Program-made: the position numbers and the translations under genes | Shown: one piece after another, positions 26,001 through 37,440 of the stretch | How the letters are laid out: every line of letters starts with the position of its first letter | How positions within the stretch are numbered: position 1 is the first letter of the stretch | Origin: Allium sativum | Taxonomy: Eukaryota > Streptophyta > Magnoliopsida > Asparagales > Amaryllidaceae | Assembly: GCA_030737875.1 (NCBI GenBank) | Contig: CM060918.1 | Coordinates: forward strand, 769,600,552 to 769,664,551 | Reading direction: 5' to 3' | Length of the DNA stretch: 64,000 bases | The notes under the pieces: model-generated | Seen by the model: the letters and a program-made list of their open reading frames with translations, nothing else | Told to the model about the DNA's origin: nothing | Database searches by the model: none

Positions 26001-26512
26001 TAATATGAATTAGGGCAGAGTATAGGCGAAATGAAGTTGTGTGGAGAGAAAGTGAGGTTTTGGGGGTGTTTAAATAGCTTAGGAGCAACGAATCTGGTCA
26101 GAACGGGCGTCTAAATGCAGAAGAATGGATCTGTCCTCGGATCTGGAAAAGGGGGGGAGGTCGACCCCCAGGTTGACCCCATGGTCGACCTGTTCTACCG
26201 AGGTCGACCCCCAGGTCCACCACCTGGTTGACCTAGGTCCTGGGCGGGAATTCTCCCGCCCAGCCCAGATGTGTGATTTGAATTTTGAAACATTGAATTT
26301 GAATTCGGGCTGGTCTTTATTTTAAATTCCTGAAACTTCTAAGTGTCATAACTTCTTCATACGGAGTCCGATTTACGCAAAGTTGGACTCTATCTCAAGC
26401 AGAATTCCGAGACAAACGCAATGGCATAACCCGTTTCCCTTCATTCTTCTCTTAAAAATTAAGTATACTTTGTTTTGCTACTTTATGTTCATAGAAAATA
26501 CGGGGTGTTACA
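23005..26512 (-). repeat. Element C 5' LTR (right copy)
   Basis: It pairs with 17280-20824. Its outer end at 26512 is followed by the TSD CTGGC, and its inner end at 23005 adjoins the PBS. It carries the same internal subrepeats as the other copy. Confidence 0.9.
26069..26233 (-). promoter_or_regulatory. TATA-like box and decayed palindrome array, C 5' LTR
   Basis: CTATTTAAA on the minus strand (plus 26069-26077) lies downstream of the array at 26158-26233. Here some copies have become GGTTGACC or GGTCCACC, whereas the 3' LTR keeps GGTCGACC. C-to-T loss at CpG is what methylated transposon DNA typically shows. Confidence 0.45.
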
Positions 26513-26661
26513 CTGGCCTTGTCCATATGAGTCTGAAGAGGGAAGGACCTTATGTTATTCAACAAAAACTTGATAATGGAGCTTTCAGGTTGACGACCGT
26601 TGATGGCGACCAACTCCCAAGGGGATGGAATGTTGAGCATCTACGGCATTATTTGACTTGA
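26513..26661 (+). pseudogene. Element E: Ty3/gypsy (Tat-like) polyprotein tail, 3' piece
   Basis: This continues the E frame after the insertion of C. It reads KREGPYVIQQKLDNGAFRL, then the LPRGWNVEHLRHYL stretch that ends Tat-type polyproteins, then TGA at 26659-26661. It is the integrase C-terminal region. Joining 17279 to 26518 (removing one TSD copy) restores colinearity with the family, which supports the nesting model. Confidence 0.8.
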
Positions 26662-27222
26662 GCTTTTATTTCTGTAATTTTGTAAATATCATTTCATTTT
26701 CAAACTATGTAATAAGGCGTGACTCTCCTATCACCATTGTGTTATAAATAAAAGCTTCTTTCACACTCTATGATTATGTATAATAACAAGAATTAATAAT
26801 AATATGGTTAGATGTTGTGATTCAACCTGTCTACGCCAAAACTTGAACGAAGCGAGCGACTCATTCCCTAATGACGTTTATCCGTTCATGTTTTGACGAG
26901 CTCACTCAACATTGCGACTACTCGAACAAGAGTTAACAAAGTTTGATCTTGACTTAGACGTTCAGTAAATAAATCCTCACTTTGTAGACTAAAGTGTGGG
27001 GATGGTGTCCAGATGAATGGGAAACGACCATTTACACACCCAACTTTAACTCTCATGACTTGAGAGAGAGTGTGTAAAAAAATTAGGTTAGCGTGAACGA
27101 CGCGCCATGACTTAAGACCGCTTAACCTAAAACTCTAACCAGCATTAACGACGGGACACTACGCTAGATTCACCTTTTAATGACACATGAAACCGCTATA
27201 GTAACTTTTTATAGCAGTAGTG
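26662..27222. other. 3' non-coding tail of element E and possible CACTA-like right end
   Basis: Non-coding sequence following the E stop codon. It ends in TATAGCAGTAGTG at 27222, which could be a decayed CACTA terminus paired with 13447; no TSD supports this. Confidence 0.35.
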
Positions 27223-27690
27223 ACGATGTTATATATCAACATGTTATAATAGCCCCGATATATCTCATAGCTCTAATCTAAGCACTATTGCATCTAATAT
27301 TTTATAGCATACATACACCAACATGAAAAGTTTTACATAGATTTCATATCTTGCCATTTTAAATGTCTTTCTGAAATCTCAACTTACTTTTTATAGCGTT
27401 ATCAATGTTTTCATAGCACTTATTCGACGATATGAAAAAGTATTCCATAGTGATTTAAAATATATTTTTTCGTCGTTATTGCTTTTTCCCTTTGATATAT
27501 AGCATTAAGGCTTTGTTATTATAAATCTCAATTTTTTTTATTGTTATCTTTTGCTTTCCATAGCACATATTCAACGATATGAAAAAATTCTCCATATATT
27601 GTTCAAATACATAGCATTTCAAATTTTGTTTCCATAAGGATATCTTTTTGCTATTAATAATTTTTACTGCTATAATTTCTGTAGTATTTT
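27223..27690. repeat. Repeat-rich stretch with CATAGCACWTATTC motif
   Basis: Two diverged copies of a 40-bp segment (27412-27452 and 27558-27598), built on CATAGCAC then GATATGAAAAA, lie in a field of TATAGC motifs. It ends near CTGTAGTA. This resembles the subterminal region of a CACTA element but has no bounded ends. Confidence 0.35.
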
Positions 27691-30600
27691 CTCTTATTTG
27701 TACACAAAATTAAGCATTAAATAATACAATATAGTCAACTACGAAAAAAAAAACTAAAACTAAAAGAATATTTGATTTCAACAGACTAATTACAAAGTCA
27801 TAGTAGATAGCTGATAAGTCTACTATGTAGCGTTTAAACATAGTTTCAAAAACAAATGAACTATAGCTAATAAGTCTACATACATAGTGTTTAGACATAG
27901 TTTCAAAACACATGACAAATCATTTATTCTTCCGCTTGTATGCTCGTGCAACTTCCAAAACCTGAAATTCACACAAGTAAATGTTAGACTCTTATAAATA
28001 AAGCAAAAATAAAATAACTTGCAATTAAGTAACATCTGCAATTCACAATAGTTCACTTTATACCCTAACTAAAGAATGAAACTTGCAAGCTTGCAAATTA
28101 GTATAGCAGTAAGGTTGTAATCTTTTTTCTTTAGAAAAATACACACACTTGCAAGTTGTAGCAAGCACTCCATTATAGCTTCAACTATTCTTTGTTTCTT
28201 AGCAATCTAGGAATTGGAATGTCCCAAAGCTATTAACAAATACAAACCAACATGCTATAACGTGACCACTAAACGGTAACCTCAGTTTTGCTAGTATTAT
28301 TATATATATCGTGAAACCTTCTAAGCATTTTTGTAGATTTATTGTCATGAACATGCCCTTCAATTTTCCAGCCCTCCCACAGATGCAATTCAACTGTGTA
28401 GAAAAAGGCTAAGAAATTGTTTCAAAATAATAGAATAGTCAAATAAAGAAATAATTATAAGATTATCTAACATAAAATTAGTAATACTTTTTGTTGGACC
28501 CAAAGTACCATGATAGATGTCATGCATCTAAACCTGCTTTTTGCAATTTAATTATAAAAGAAAGTTCACTTTGAAGAAAAAGGATAAATTGCTTCCTTGC
28601 TCAACTTCCTTGCAACTACTTCCTTGCACAACCTCACCGCCTGCAAACAAATCAGAACGGACCGTCACAGACCCTGCTGCAAAACGACTACAATCATATC
28701 ACCAACTTCCAGTTTATTCTCCGGGAGCTGCTACCAAATTTCCCCAAGCACAAGCAACATCCCCTCTGCATCGACTTTGATAATGATAAAAATTGATTCG
28801 ATAAACCATGAGATAGTTTAGGAGATTATACTAGGCAGATGTGAACCTACAACATAAAGCTACACTGTTTCTTGCCATATAACTATTTTTACACCAGTGA
28901 TCATTTAGGCAAAATATTTACAAAATTTTCAAATAAAATATAGCCTAACCCCTAATGAATTCTTTGGTTCGCCCTTGTTTGAACTAAATATGTATAAACA
29001 TTTATACGTAAAACAATTTGTGCAAAATACATCATTTTTTGACCTATACAATATAATTTCAAACCTCCTACTGAGAAATTTTATAACCACAAACCCTTTT
29101 TTAATGCACACTAAGTAGTACTATATTATGCAAAGCAATATTAAAATTTCTTAGACATTACCTAGCAATATTTTTTATAACCCAAACTGACATTTGAATC
29201 ATATTTTATATGGCTACCAGATTTGGCCTTTTCAGTTTCATGTGCATTGCCTCTACTGTTATCATTCTTCTCTCTTTGCATGGAAATAAGAGCCAAATTA
29301 TTCTAATTTGACATCATTGATTAATCCACAAACTTTGAAATTAGTTGGACCTAGCCTTCCAAGGTTAACACCTGATAGATTATTAGGCATGAGGTTACCT
29401 GTGAAATAGTACATCCATATGTATCTTCTGTATGATAAGGATAGTTAGAAATATTAAGTTTACTAATATTAGATAAATAGTGTGAAATTGATATACCGAG
29501 CTTCGGTGTTTATCCCGTTTGTGCCTAAGGCTACTCTAAAATGGATAACCCCAAAACAAGTTACCAAAATTGTTTCCAAAAATAACAAATGAAATTGCAC
29601 AAATTGAATAAAACAACAAAGTATTTGTCATTCTATTCAATTTTCTTGTGAATATAAATCAAATTGGCAAAGGAATTGCATTAAGATAGGAAAGGCTTCG
29701 CCGTTTTGATCCATATTCCCATAAAAGATTATCACTGGGATGATGGATTAAAAAAAAAACATGAATAGGAAAACGATTCGTTGGTTTATACTAAATAAAG
29801 TGGTTTAGCGATGTGCTATGTTTCACCAAGTTGTATGAACGGAAAACATATACATTGTGGTTCCATTGCATGTTGAACTGGAGAATAGCAGACCACAAAC
29901 TTTAACATGCTTCCATTTCAAATGAGCTACAATCAAAACTTATATTTGTCAAGTAAAGGTAATGAAGGGTTTGGACTGGAACACTTCGGTAATGCGAGAG
30001 GAATTCTGCATCAACAAGCTGACACCAAAGAAGCAACAACATTGCCAGCCACAGAAATGAAGTTACAAAACTGAAATTAGAGAGAGAGGCAGATCTGTAT
30101 ACTGAAGTAGTACTACCGTGAAAAGAATTGTATGCATAGCTTCGAACATCTGAAAAGATAGACTAAAATTGGGTATCTATAGCAAAAATTGGGAATATAT
30201 AATAGCTAGATGCGACCTGTCTTGTTCGAAGCCTGATAATGAGATATGAATTGATTATACTGAAAAATGATAATACTGTAAACATCAGAATGAGGGCGAT
30301 GGTCATAGAGGGAAATATGCCGATTTTTATTTTTTAATACTCTTTTAAAATGGCAAAGGCTTTATTCAATTTGCTTGTGGATATTTCTACCTTTCTATCA
30401 TTGTTTTACTGATGGTTGGTATATCTTTTAAACAAAAGCATGTATTTCACCTTGTCCTTCTTTTTAATTATTTTTCTCTTCAGTTCCTTTACCTTTTATC
30501 CACGTGAATGAAACTCTATATCTCTAGTTTTGCATGATCACAACCATCATTTTAGGAATATTAAATAAATTATTACAAATGAAATGAATGGTGTTGATTT

Positions 30601-30738
30601 GATGAGGATGGTGGTATAACTCTGTCCTAGTAAGCTCAATAAGATATTATTTTCAATTGCTAAACCAACATGCACGCACTTGCAATTGCCTAATCCATTT
30701 TTATGTTATAATTATTTCTATATTTGATTACATGAATG
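27691..30738. other. Unassigned region, perhaps host sequence
   Basis: AT-rich, with no intact gene. Minus-strand exon-like pieces occur at 27917-27960 (an acceptor CAG then VLEVARAYKRKNK and a stop) and at about 28270-28395 (frame with HLWEGWKIEGHVHDN). I recognise no family and cannot link them. No tandem arrays or LTR pairs seen. Confidence 0.3.
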
Positions 30739-30975
30739 CACTACAACAGAAATATCCTTTTGCAACTGCCGAAAACAGTTGTAATAGGTCTACTACAACT
30801 AACATCCGCCAGTCTTTATATCCGGAGTTGTAATAGAACATAATCATTTTACAACTGTTTTTGGCAGTTGCATTTTAACATTTCAACAACTGTTTTCGTC
30901 AGTTGCACTAACGGTTTATAGAAGTCGTAAGATCTCCTACAGCCTATAATGGCGATTGCAGCAAATTTTTTTTTT
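30739..30975 (+). repeat. CACTA-1 left terminus and subterminal repeats
   Basis: The inverted repeat starts at 30739. Copies of CAACTG and CAGTTG in both orientations follow, as expected for transposase-binding subterminal repeats. Confidence 0.85.
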
Positions 30976-33900
30976 TTTAATTGCAGCATACACTAACAAT
31001 TCAGCTATTACAAGCACTATTAAACATAAATTTCATAATACTATAATTAAAATCTATATTTCATTAACAACAACCACAATCATTTAAGTTATTCAAAACA
31101 ACACAAACCGTTCACATTCATAATAATCGAAAACAATTCAAGTTTACACCCTTTTCAAATTTATAACTCTATTACAAAACATAACTAAATCGATAACAAA
31201 TATCAATAAAAGAACATACATTTGAGAATTATTTGCTAACAATTTGATTCCGCTTGCAATGGATATCATAACCAAGGAAACCACAAAGTAGTCGCTCATC
31301 CAAATTTCCCATCCCAGTAACTTTTCTACACGGGCTCTGTCAAGAATCCTCCAAAGAAATACACAAAGATGAAGACTTCTACTGCACATAATGTAGCTGC
31401 ATATAATTTTTTTTTAAAGAAACCAGCACTGAAGCAATAAAGATGTATATACAGATTTATGCACAGAATAGGAATAAAAGATTTACACAATTTGATGTGT
31501 GTTCTAGAGAACAGAGCAAGCACAGCAGGCTTTAGTTGGATCAAACCAAAGATAAATCTTTTGCTCTTTATTGCCTGTATTGCAACATGTAAGGTTTTTC
31601 CTAAGAACTCAAAGTTCATTTTATCATGTCTTGAGTTTTGAGAAGATAGCTGCAATTTAAATGGAATAGAAATATATTAGATCTTCCATATGCATGAAAT
31701 ACAAAATGAATAACATGCATGGTACTTTCAGACACAAAAAGCCAAGCTGACATGCAAGTGAGCAGAATAAATACCTTGCTTGCAGTTTAACCCATACAAA
31801 CTAAGAACTATGTATAAAAAAACAATCTTACCCAACTGTCCCTTGAAAATTCTCATGAATAAAAGAATGGTACTTGTGTTCCCAACCTTTATGCAATCAC
31901 TGAACAAAAGCTGAAATATTTGTTGAATGTACATTTAGCTAATTTAACAAAAATTGTGACGCAAAATCCCATAGGACAAATCAGCAAAAGGTGAAAAATA
32001 TTACCAAAGACATTTACAATTCTTTATTTTCGTAGAATTTTTATAATGTGGTGTGGAACATCACTGTACCATATGATATTACGCTGGAAGCAACACCCAA
32101 ATTTCGATCGAAAAGCATGTCAATGACATTTTTTTTAAAACCTATCCCCTTTTTCGGATACTATAGCAAATCCTAATTACTTTGGATATACTTATGAATT
32201 TAAAAGCGAACGAATGCTTTGATACAAGAAAGTTAATACTTCGATCAATTATATTATGTTTTTTATTTGGTAATACTTCAGGCTTCTTTAACTGTAACAC
32301 CTTGTTGTTTTACAATGAATTATATTATGCCTGTTAGTTCCAAAGCTTTCACTATGCTCAATAATTTATATCTACACAAAAGAAAAAGAGTACAAGCCTA
32401 ACTCAAAAGAATCCACACGGTTTTTCTGTCTAGAAGAAGAAAAGAAAAGAAATAAGCTTTGTTTCAGTTTAAAGAGAAAACACAATAATGATTATTCTAT
32501 GAAATGCAATAATTAACCCACTCACAAGCATAATTGATCATCGAAGACACACTACAGCAGTTAAAGATTTTTATGTCGTTTAACAGGGTTATCTCCAAAA
32601 TATAATAGCACATCGACTGAAAATAGACCGATCAGTGCCAAATGGTCCTAGGATTAAAAAAAATTAAGATTGCATTATCACCTTTTTACATCATAACATG
32701 GTTTCAAGAGAGAAAGAACTTGTAAAACAGTATGATAAGCAACAACAATCTATTAGGGGGAAACAAATCAGGACAGTTAATGAATCCTGGTAATAATATC
32801 ATGGTAATAAACTCCTTTTATAAAATATAAAACTGCTAGAAACATGTAAAAAATAAACTTGCATTGGCGTTGTTTCAAAATACACCAATACATGAATTGA
32901 TGCATCTTCAAGGAACATAGCTGAAAGAAAATTTCAACACTGTAAGAACAAAACTGCTCATTTTAAAGAAGAAACTCCCATATATGTAACCATCTCTGTT
33001 TTTTCTTGCCTTCAATTTATTAACAAAAATTTCTTTTATGATAACCATATCAAATTTCTATTATTATATCATTTTTGTACAGAAAGTACATGATATATTT
33101 ACGACACCGATATTAAAGAAACTTCTGGTGATCGACCACATGAGAAACTAGTTCGTTCATGTAATATAAAACCTACAATACAAGCCCTTTGTTATGATTA
33201 GAACGTAGGGATATATTTTTTATAACATACCAAGTGTTCTATTGATTTTCCAACCTTATTTCAGATAAATCAAAATAACGATATATCAAAATTTTCTTAA
33301 ATTCGAAGAAGGAAAAAAATACTAACATCAGAAATGCAAATAAAATGAGAAATACATAAATGAAGTGCCTTTTGTTCTTATTAACATGCTAGCAACAAAT
33401 CATAACCGAAGATCCATGTCGTGCAATCGAGTTGGTTATTGACTGTTGTCATCTGTTTGGTCGAATTCTAAGAGTCTTTGCTGCCACAGAATTCTAGATT
33501 CTAACTTGATGACTAAGCATGAACAGCCAACAACCTTCTTAGCCTTTCCTTCTGAATCAATTTTGCAAAGCCGAGGAAAACAATACATTATAATGGTAAA
33601 TAGTGGAAATTTGACTGTAACATCAATTAAACCACCCAATGACTTTAGAAAATATTAATCACAAAGTCTAAAGCAATGCAAGGTTCAATTGATTATTGAA
33701 AGACATGCTGAAAATTTTGAATGGTTTGAAACAAATTACAGGTGTTGTTATTGGCGACCTACAGCTAAATGGTAGGCTTAAGAACAATTTTAACAAAAGT
33801 CCAATGAATTACAATATTTGTGCAAACAAAATTAAAGAGTCATGTTTGCACTCTATTTAACGACTGTCCCATTAAAAACTAAGGGTCATCACAAGAAAAT

Positions 33901-34310
33901 ACGGAAATTCTTCTATACTCATCAATACTTAGAGCTACAACTTACATGATTCAAGTTGCTGCTGTCGCCAAAGTCGAGAATCAATTCGCGCGCCAGTCAT
34001 GCGCTATGATTGGAAAGCTCCTACTTTTCCATTTCTGAAGTCGAGAATCCATTCATCTCTTGCTCGGCCATGATCCATCGTGTAGAAATCTAATGGATTT
34101 CGTGAAACCCTAAATAATTTGGGGAAAACTAACGAGCTAATGTTTGGAAAATGGGGGACTCGATGAGGAAGCTTCTGGACGAGTAAGCTTTTAATTAAAC
34201 AACTCTGTAGGCATCGCACAAATAATTATATTAGTGAGCCCGCTTGAAAATTCAGGTGCCGCTGTTTTTTTGGAGCCGTAAAGTTTGCTTTGATTAAAAT
34301 CAACATGTGC
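30976..34310. other. CACTA-1 left interior, no transposase
   Basis: About 3.3 kb, AT-rich. Short open frames at 31144-31655 and 33436-33658 lack recognisable domains or repeated support. The exon-like piece at 33946-34135 is listed separately. Confidence 0.5.
33946..34135 (-). other. Exon-like segment inside CACTA-1 (possible captured gene start)
   Basis: On the minus strand an AAACCCTAA-like leader precedes ATGs at 34078 and 34069, and a consensus donor GTAAGT begins at 33945. Neither frame reaches the donor open: the first stops at 34004, the second earlier. It has the look of a gene's first exon, but no product can be named. Confidence 0.25.
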
Positions 34311-35215
34311 AATTGTGTAACAACCCGTAAAATCTGGGCCAGTTTAAAATTTTTATTTTGGCCATTTTAGCGAATTTAGATTATTTAAAATGAATTATTT
34401 TAAATAATATCGACGAGAAATTTATTTTGAATATATTCGAACGTATATATTATACGCGTCGTCGTTAGAATATAAATAATTATATATAATTATAAATAGA
34501 ATTGAAAATGGCGCGGTAGTTCGATAATTCGATTTCAAACTTCAATTGAATGTACCGGGTGCAAAACAATCCGGATTTTAGTGAAACCAAAAATAATGGA
34601 ATCTAATAGTGAATATCTTTCCAACGAACCCGAATGATCAAAATTTCTTAGCGGGAATCAAAAGATATGTCCAGTTGAAAATTCTGAATAGTCGCTATGG
34701 AATTCAGGCCCTTAAAAATGGACATTTTGCAAACGACCTCGGATTTCGACGAAACCAGTTTTGTTGGGTCCGTGATGTAAAGTTATTGCTAGATTTCAAA
34801 TTTCATAATTTTTCGAATCAATATGTGAGCGTGGCAAAGGAAAACGCGTTTGACCAGTTTCAGTTGATTTTAATCGACTGGAAATTGGCCATTTTTCTAA
34901 CGGTCTCAGATTTCGACGAAACTAGTTTTGTTAGGACCGTATCGTCAATACGAAGCTAGAAAATATTTTTCTAGAATTTTTAAAGTTAGTATGTGACCCC
35001 GGTAAATTGAAATGTACGTTTAAAATTGAATATATAGATTTATACATTAATTTCAGCGAAAACTGAGCGTAACAGCCGAACTGGCTTATGAAACATATCC
35101 CATTGTATTCGGAATGGGGGTAATTAGCTAGGGACGACAGTCATTGGGCCTCGTTCGGAGATCGAAATTTAAAGTTACTTTATGGAGAAATTAATTATTT
35201 AAATAATTAAAATAT

Positions 35216-35267
35216 TATATAACCCCCTTGAGCTCTCTCTTTCCTCACAAGTCAAACCACGGTCAAA

Positions 35268-35302
<35 letters not shown>

Positions 35303-36128
35303 CCTTCCAGTTTCAGATCGCGACGCCTCTTCCTCCCCCTTGCTGACGCCGACGATGGACCGCCGCTCCCCCCTAAAGTCGCGCCTTCCTCTCCCCTCTA
35401 GCTCATCTCCTTCCTCCCTTCGAATCGAAGACGAAAACGCCAGAGCTTTCCCCCCCCACAGTGATGACCGCCGACGAACTGAAGGCCGCCCCAACCCTCC
35501 GCCTCCTCCTGCCGCCGACCCAGAGCCACCCGAAGCCTCTCCGATGGTGGTGAACCCCCCCCTTTCGAACTGTAAGTTTTTACTTTATTTATAAAACTGA
35601 TTTTTACTTAATTTATAAAACTGATTTTGTTAATATTAAAAACCGATTTTTATGTTTTTAAAATTCTGATTTTAGGTAGGTTTAAAACTGAATTTTATTT
35701 TAGGTTTAAGACTGAATTTTATTTTAGATTAGAAAACTGATTTTTAAATGATTTTTAAACTGAATTTTTAAATAAGGCAAAAACTGTATTTTTATTTTTT
35801 AAGTTATGAAAAAACTGCATTTTTATGAAAGCGAAAAACTGATTTTATTTTGAACTTTAAAATAGGAAAAAAAGTTTAATCTTTTAGTAGAAAAAGATTT
35901 GAACTTGCAAAAGAAAAAAAATTCGATTTTTATATATTGAATAGCGAAGTCAAAATTCGATTTTATATATTGAATAGCATAGTAAAAATTCGATTTTTAC
36001 ATATGTAGTGGCTACGGGCAGCGAAGATGACGAAGATGCGATAGCGATGAAGATTTCTATCAATGAAGTGCCGTGGAGCTAGGATAGCTAATCGGTGAGA
36101 ATTTCTCACCTTTCTATTTATTTTCTAG
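35216..36128 (+). promoter_or_regulatory. TATA box, GC-rich leader and candidate intron in the B LTR
   Basis: TATATAA lies at 35216-35222, followed by a pyrimidine-rich stretch, an A31 run (35270-35300) and a GC-rich block. Donor GTAAGT is at 35572-35577, and the acceptor ending TTTATTTTCTAG is at 36128. The donor and acceptor places are shared with element A. If this is the start site, U3 is about 0.9 kb and the R-U5 part exceeds 5 kb. The frames at 35252-35594 are low-complexity by-products. The same set recurs at 42378-43290. Confidence 0.4.
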
Positions 36129-37157
36129 TTATATATATATACTAGGATGCAGACGGTGCTTAGTAGCACCCGACACAATCGTCCACAGACCATGGACTTG
36201 TTTGTTTGACAGTTTGGTGATTGATTGCGATATTGTTTGAATGTGGTTTGTGGTGTGAAAAATCGAATCGATAAATTGGTTAGGATTAGACGTGCGCCGT
36301 TATAAGGCGAAGGAGTAAGGCTAGGTTAGATCCTTACTCCAAAGTTTGCGGTTTGCATAACGAATTGATTTGATTGATGTGTGAATGGCGTGGGCCTTCA
36401 CTAGACCGGGGATAAGGCTAGGCCTTGTCCCGTTTCTAGTATCGTGCCGTTATGCCGCCGAAATTTTCTAAAACATGTTAGAAAAATAAAAATATCATTT
36501 TATTGAATAAATGAATTGAATAGAAATTCATAGGTTGAAATAAAATGTTTTATCGTTAAAAATATAATTTTTAACGTGAATATGAAAATAGTGAAGTGAA
36601 TAAATAAATATTCATTTACAAACCAGATGGTTTGTTTATGTACACTTATTTGAATGATATTGATTGGGTCGATAAATTTCACACATCGCCCAACTGCACA
36701 AATAAAATCTGTGTTTGATTGTTTGAAACCCCACACGGGTGTTAGGATGAAATATGCAGTTCACTCATCCTGATTGATTAAATATGTCGATCGATTGATT
36801 GACAGGCTGTTATAAGCGTTGAATATCTGTATTTGATGCTTATGCAGTGTAGTGCACTTTGGTTGATGGTTGATTATTTTTCAATGCTATGATATACATG
36901 TGTTGTATGAAAATCCATATAATTAACTTTATATGGTAATTGATTGGGCCTCATTCCAATTTGAAAAATAAAGAATATTATAAAATAAAAGTTCATGTGT
37001 TGACAGTACTCATTCATTGAGATTGGTCATGTGTTGAACGAAATATTTTGATAATAACAACTATTTTGAAAAAGAAATATTTGAAATAGAATATTTGAAA
37101 ATAGAAATTTATGAAGCCGTGTATGGACGCCATTTTGACGTGAACGATATTTATATC

Positions 37158-37440
37158 GAATTGAAAACGATTTCGAAATGAAATGAATTGAAAACGATTT
37201 CGAAATGAATTGAATTGAAAACGATTTCGAAATGAAATGAATTGAAAACGATTTCGAAATGAATTGAATTGAAAACGATTTCGAAATGAATTGAATTGAA
37301 AACGAATTCAAAATAAATTGAAAACGATTTCGAAATGAAATGAATTGAAAACGATTTCGAAATGAATTGAATTGAAAACGATTTCGAAATGAAATGAATT
37401 GAAAACGATTTCGAAATGAATTGAATTGAAAACGAATTCA
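37158..37440 (+). repeat. 27-bp minisatellite, B 5' LTR
   Basis: About ten units of GAATTGAAAACGATTTCGAA plus a variable 7-base end, interrupted once near 37309. Because 27 is a multiple of 3, the array yields a spurious minus-strand frame repeating SFSIQFISK. Confidence 0.85.

Larger units (their letters stand above)
17280..26512 (-). mobile_element. Element C: gag-only gypsy retrotransposon, antisense, nested in E
   Basis: Two LTRs (3545 and 3508 bp) flank a 2180-bp internal region. The TSD is CTGGC at 17275-17279 and 26513-26517. PBS and purine tract show minus orientation. The internal region encodes only a Ty3/gypsy gag with two zinc knuckles and no pol domain, resembling the TR-GAG class of non-autonomous elements. 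The LTRs differ by roughly 5-6% by eye over the first 235 bp, so insertion is not recent. It interrupts the E polyprotein cleanly. Confidence 0.9.

Noticed and set aside
31144..31655. Overlapping frames of 81 and 109 codons in CACTA-1
   Set aside because: Hydrophobic AT-rich frames with no motif, no splice support and competing frames on the other strand.
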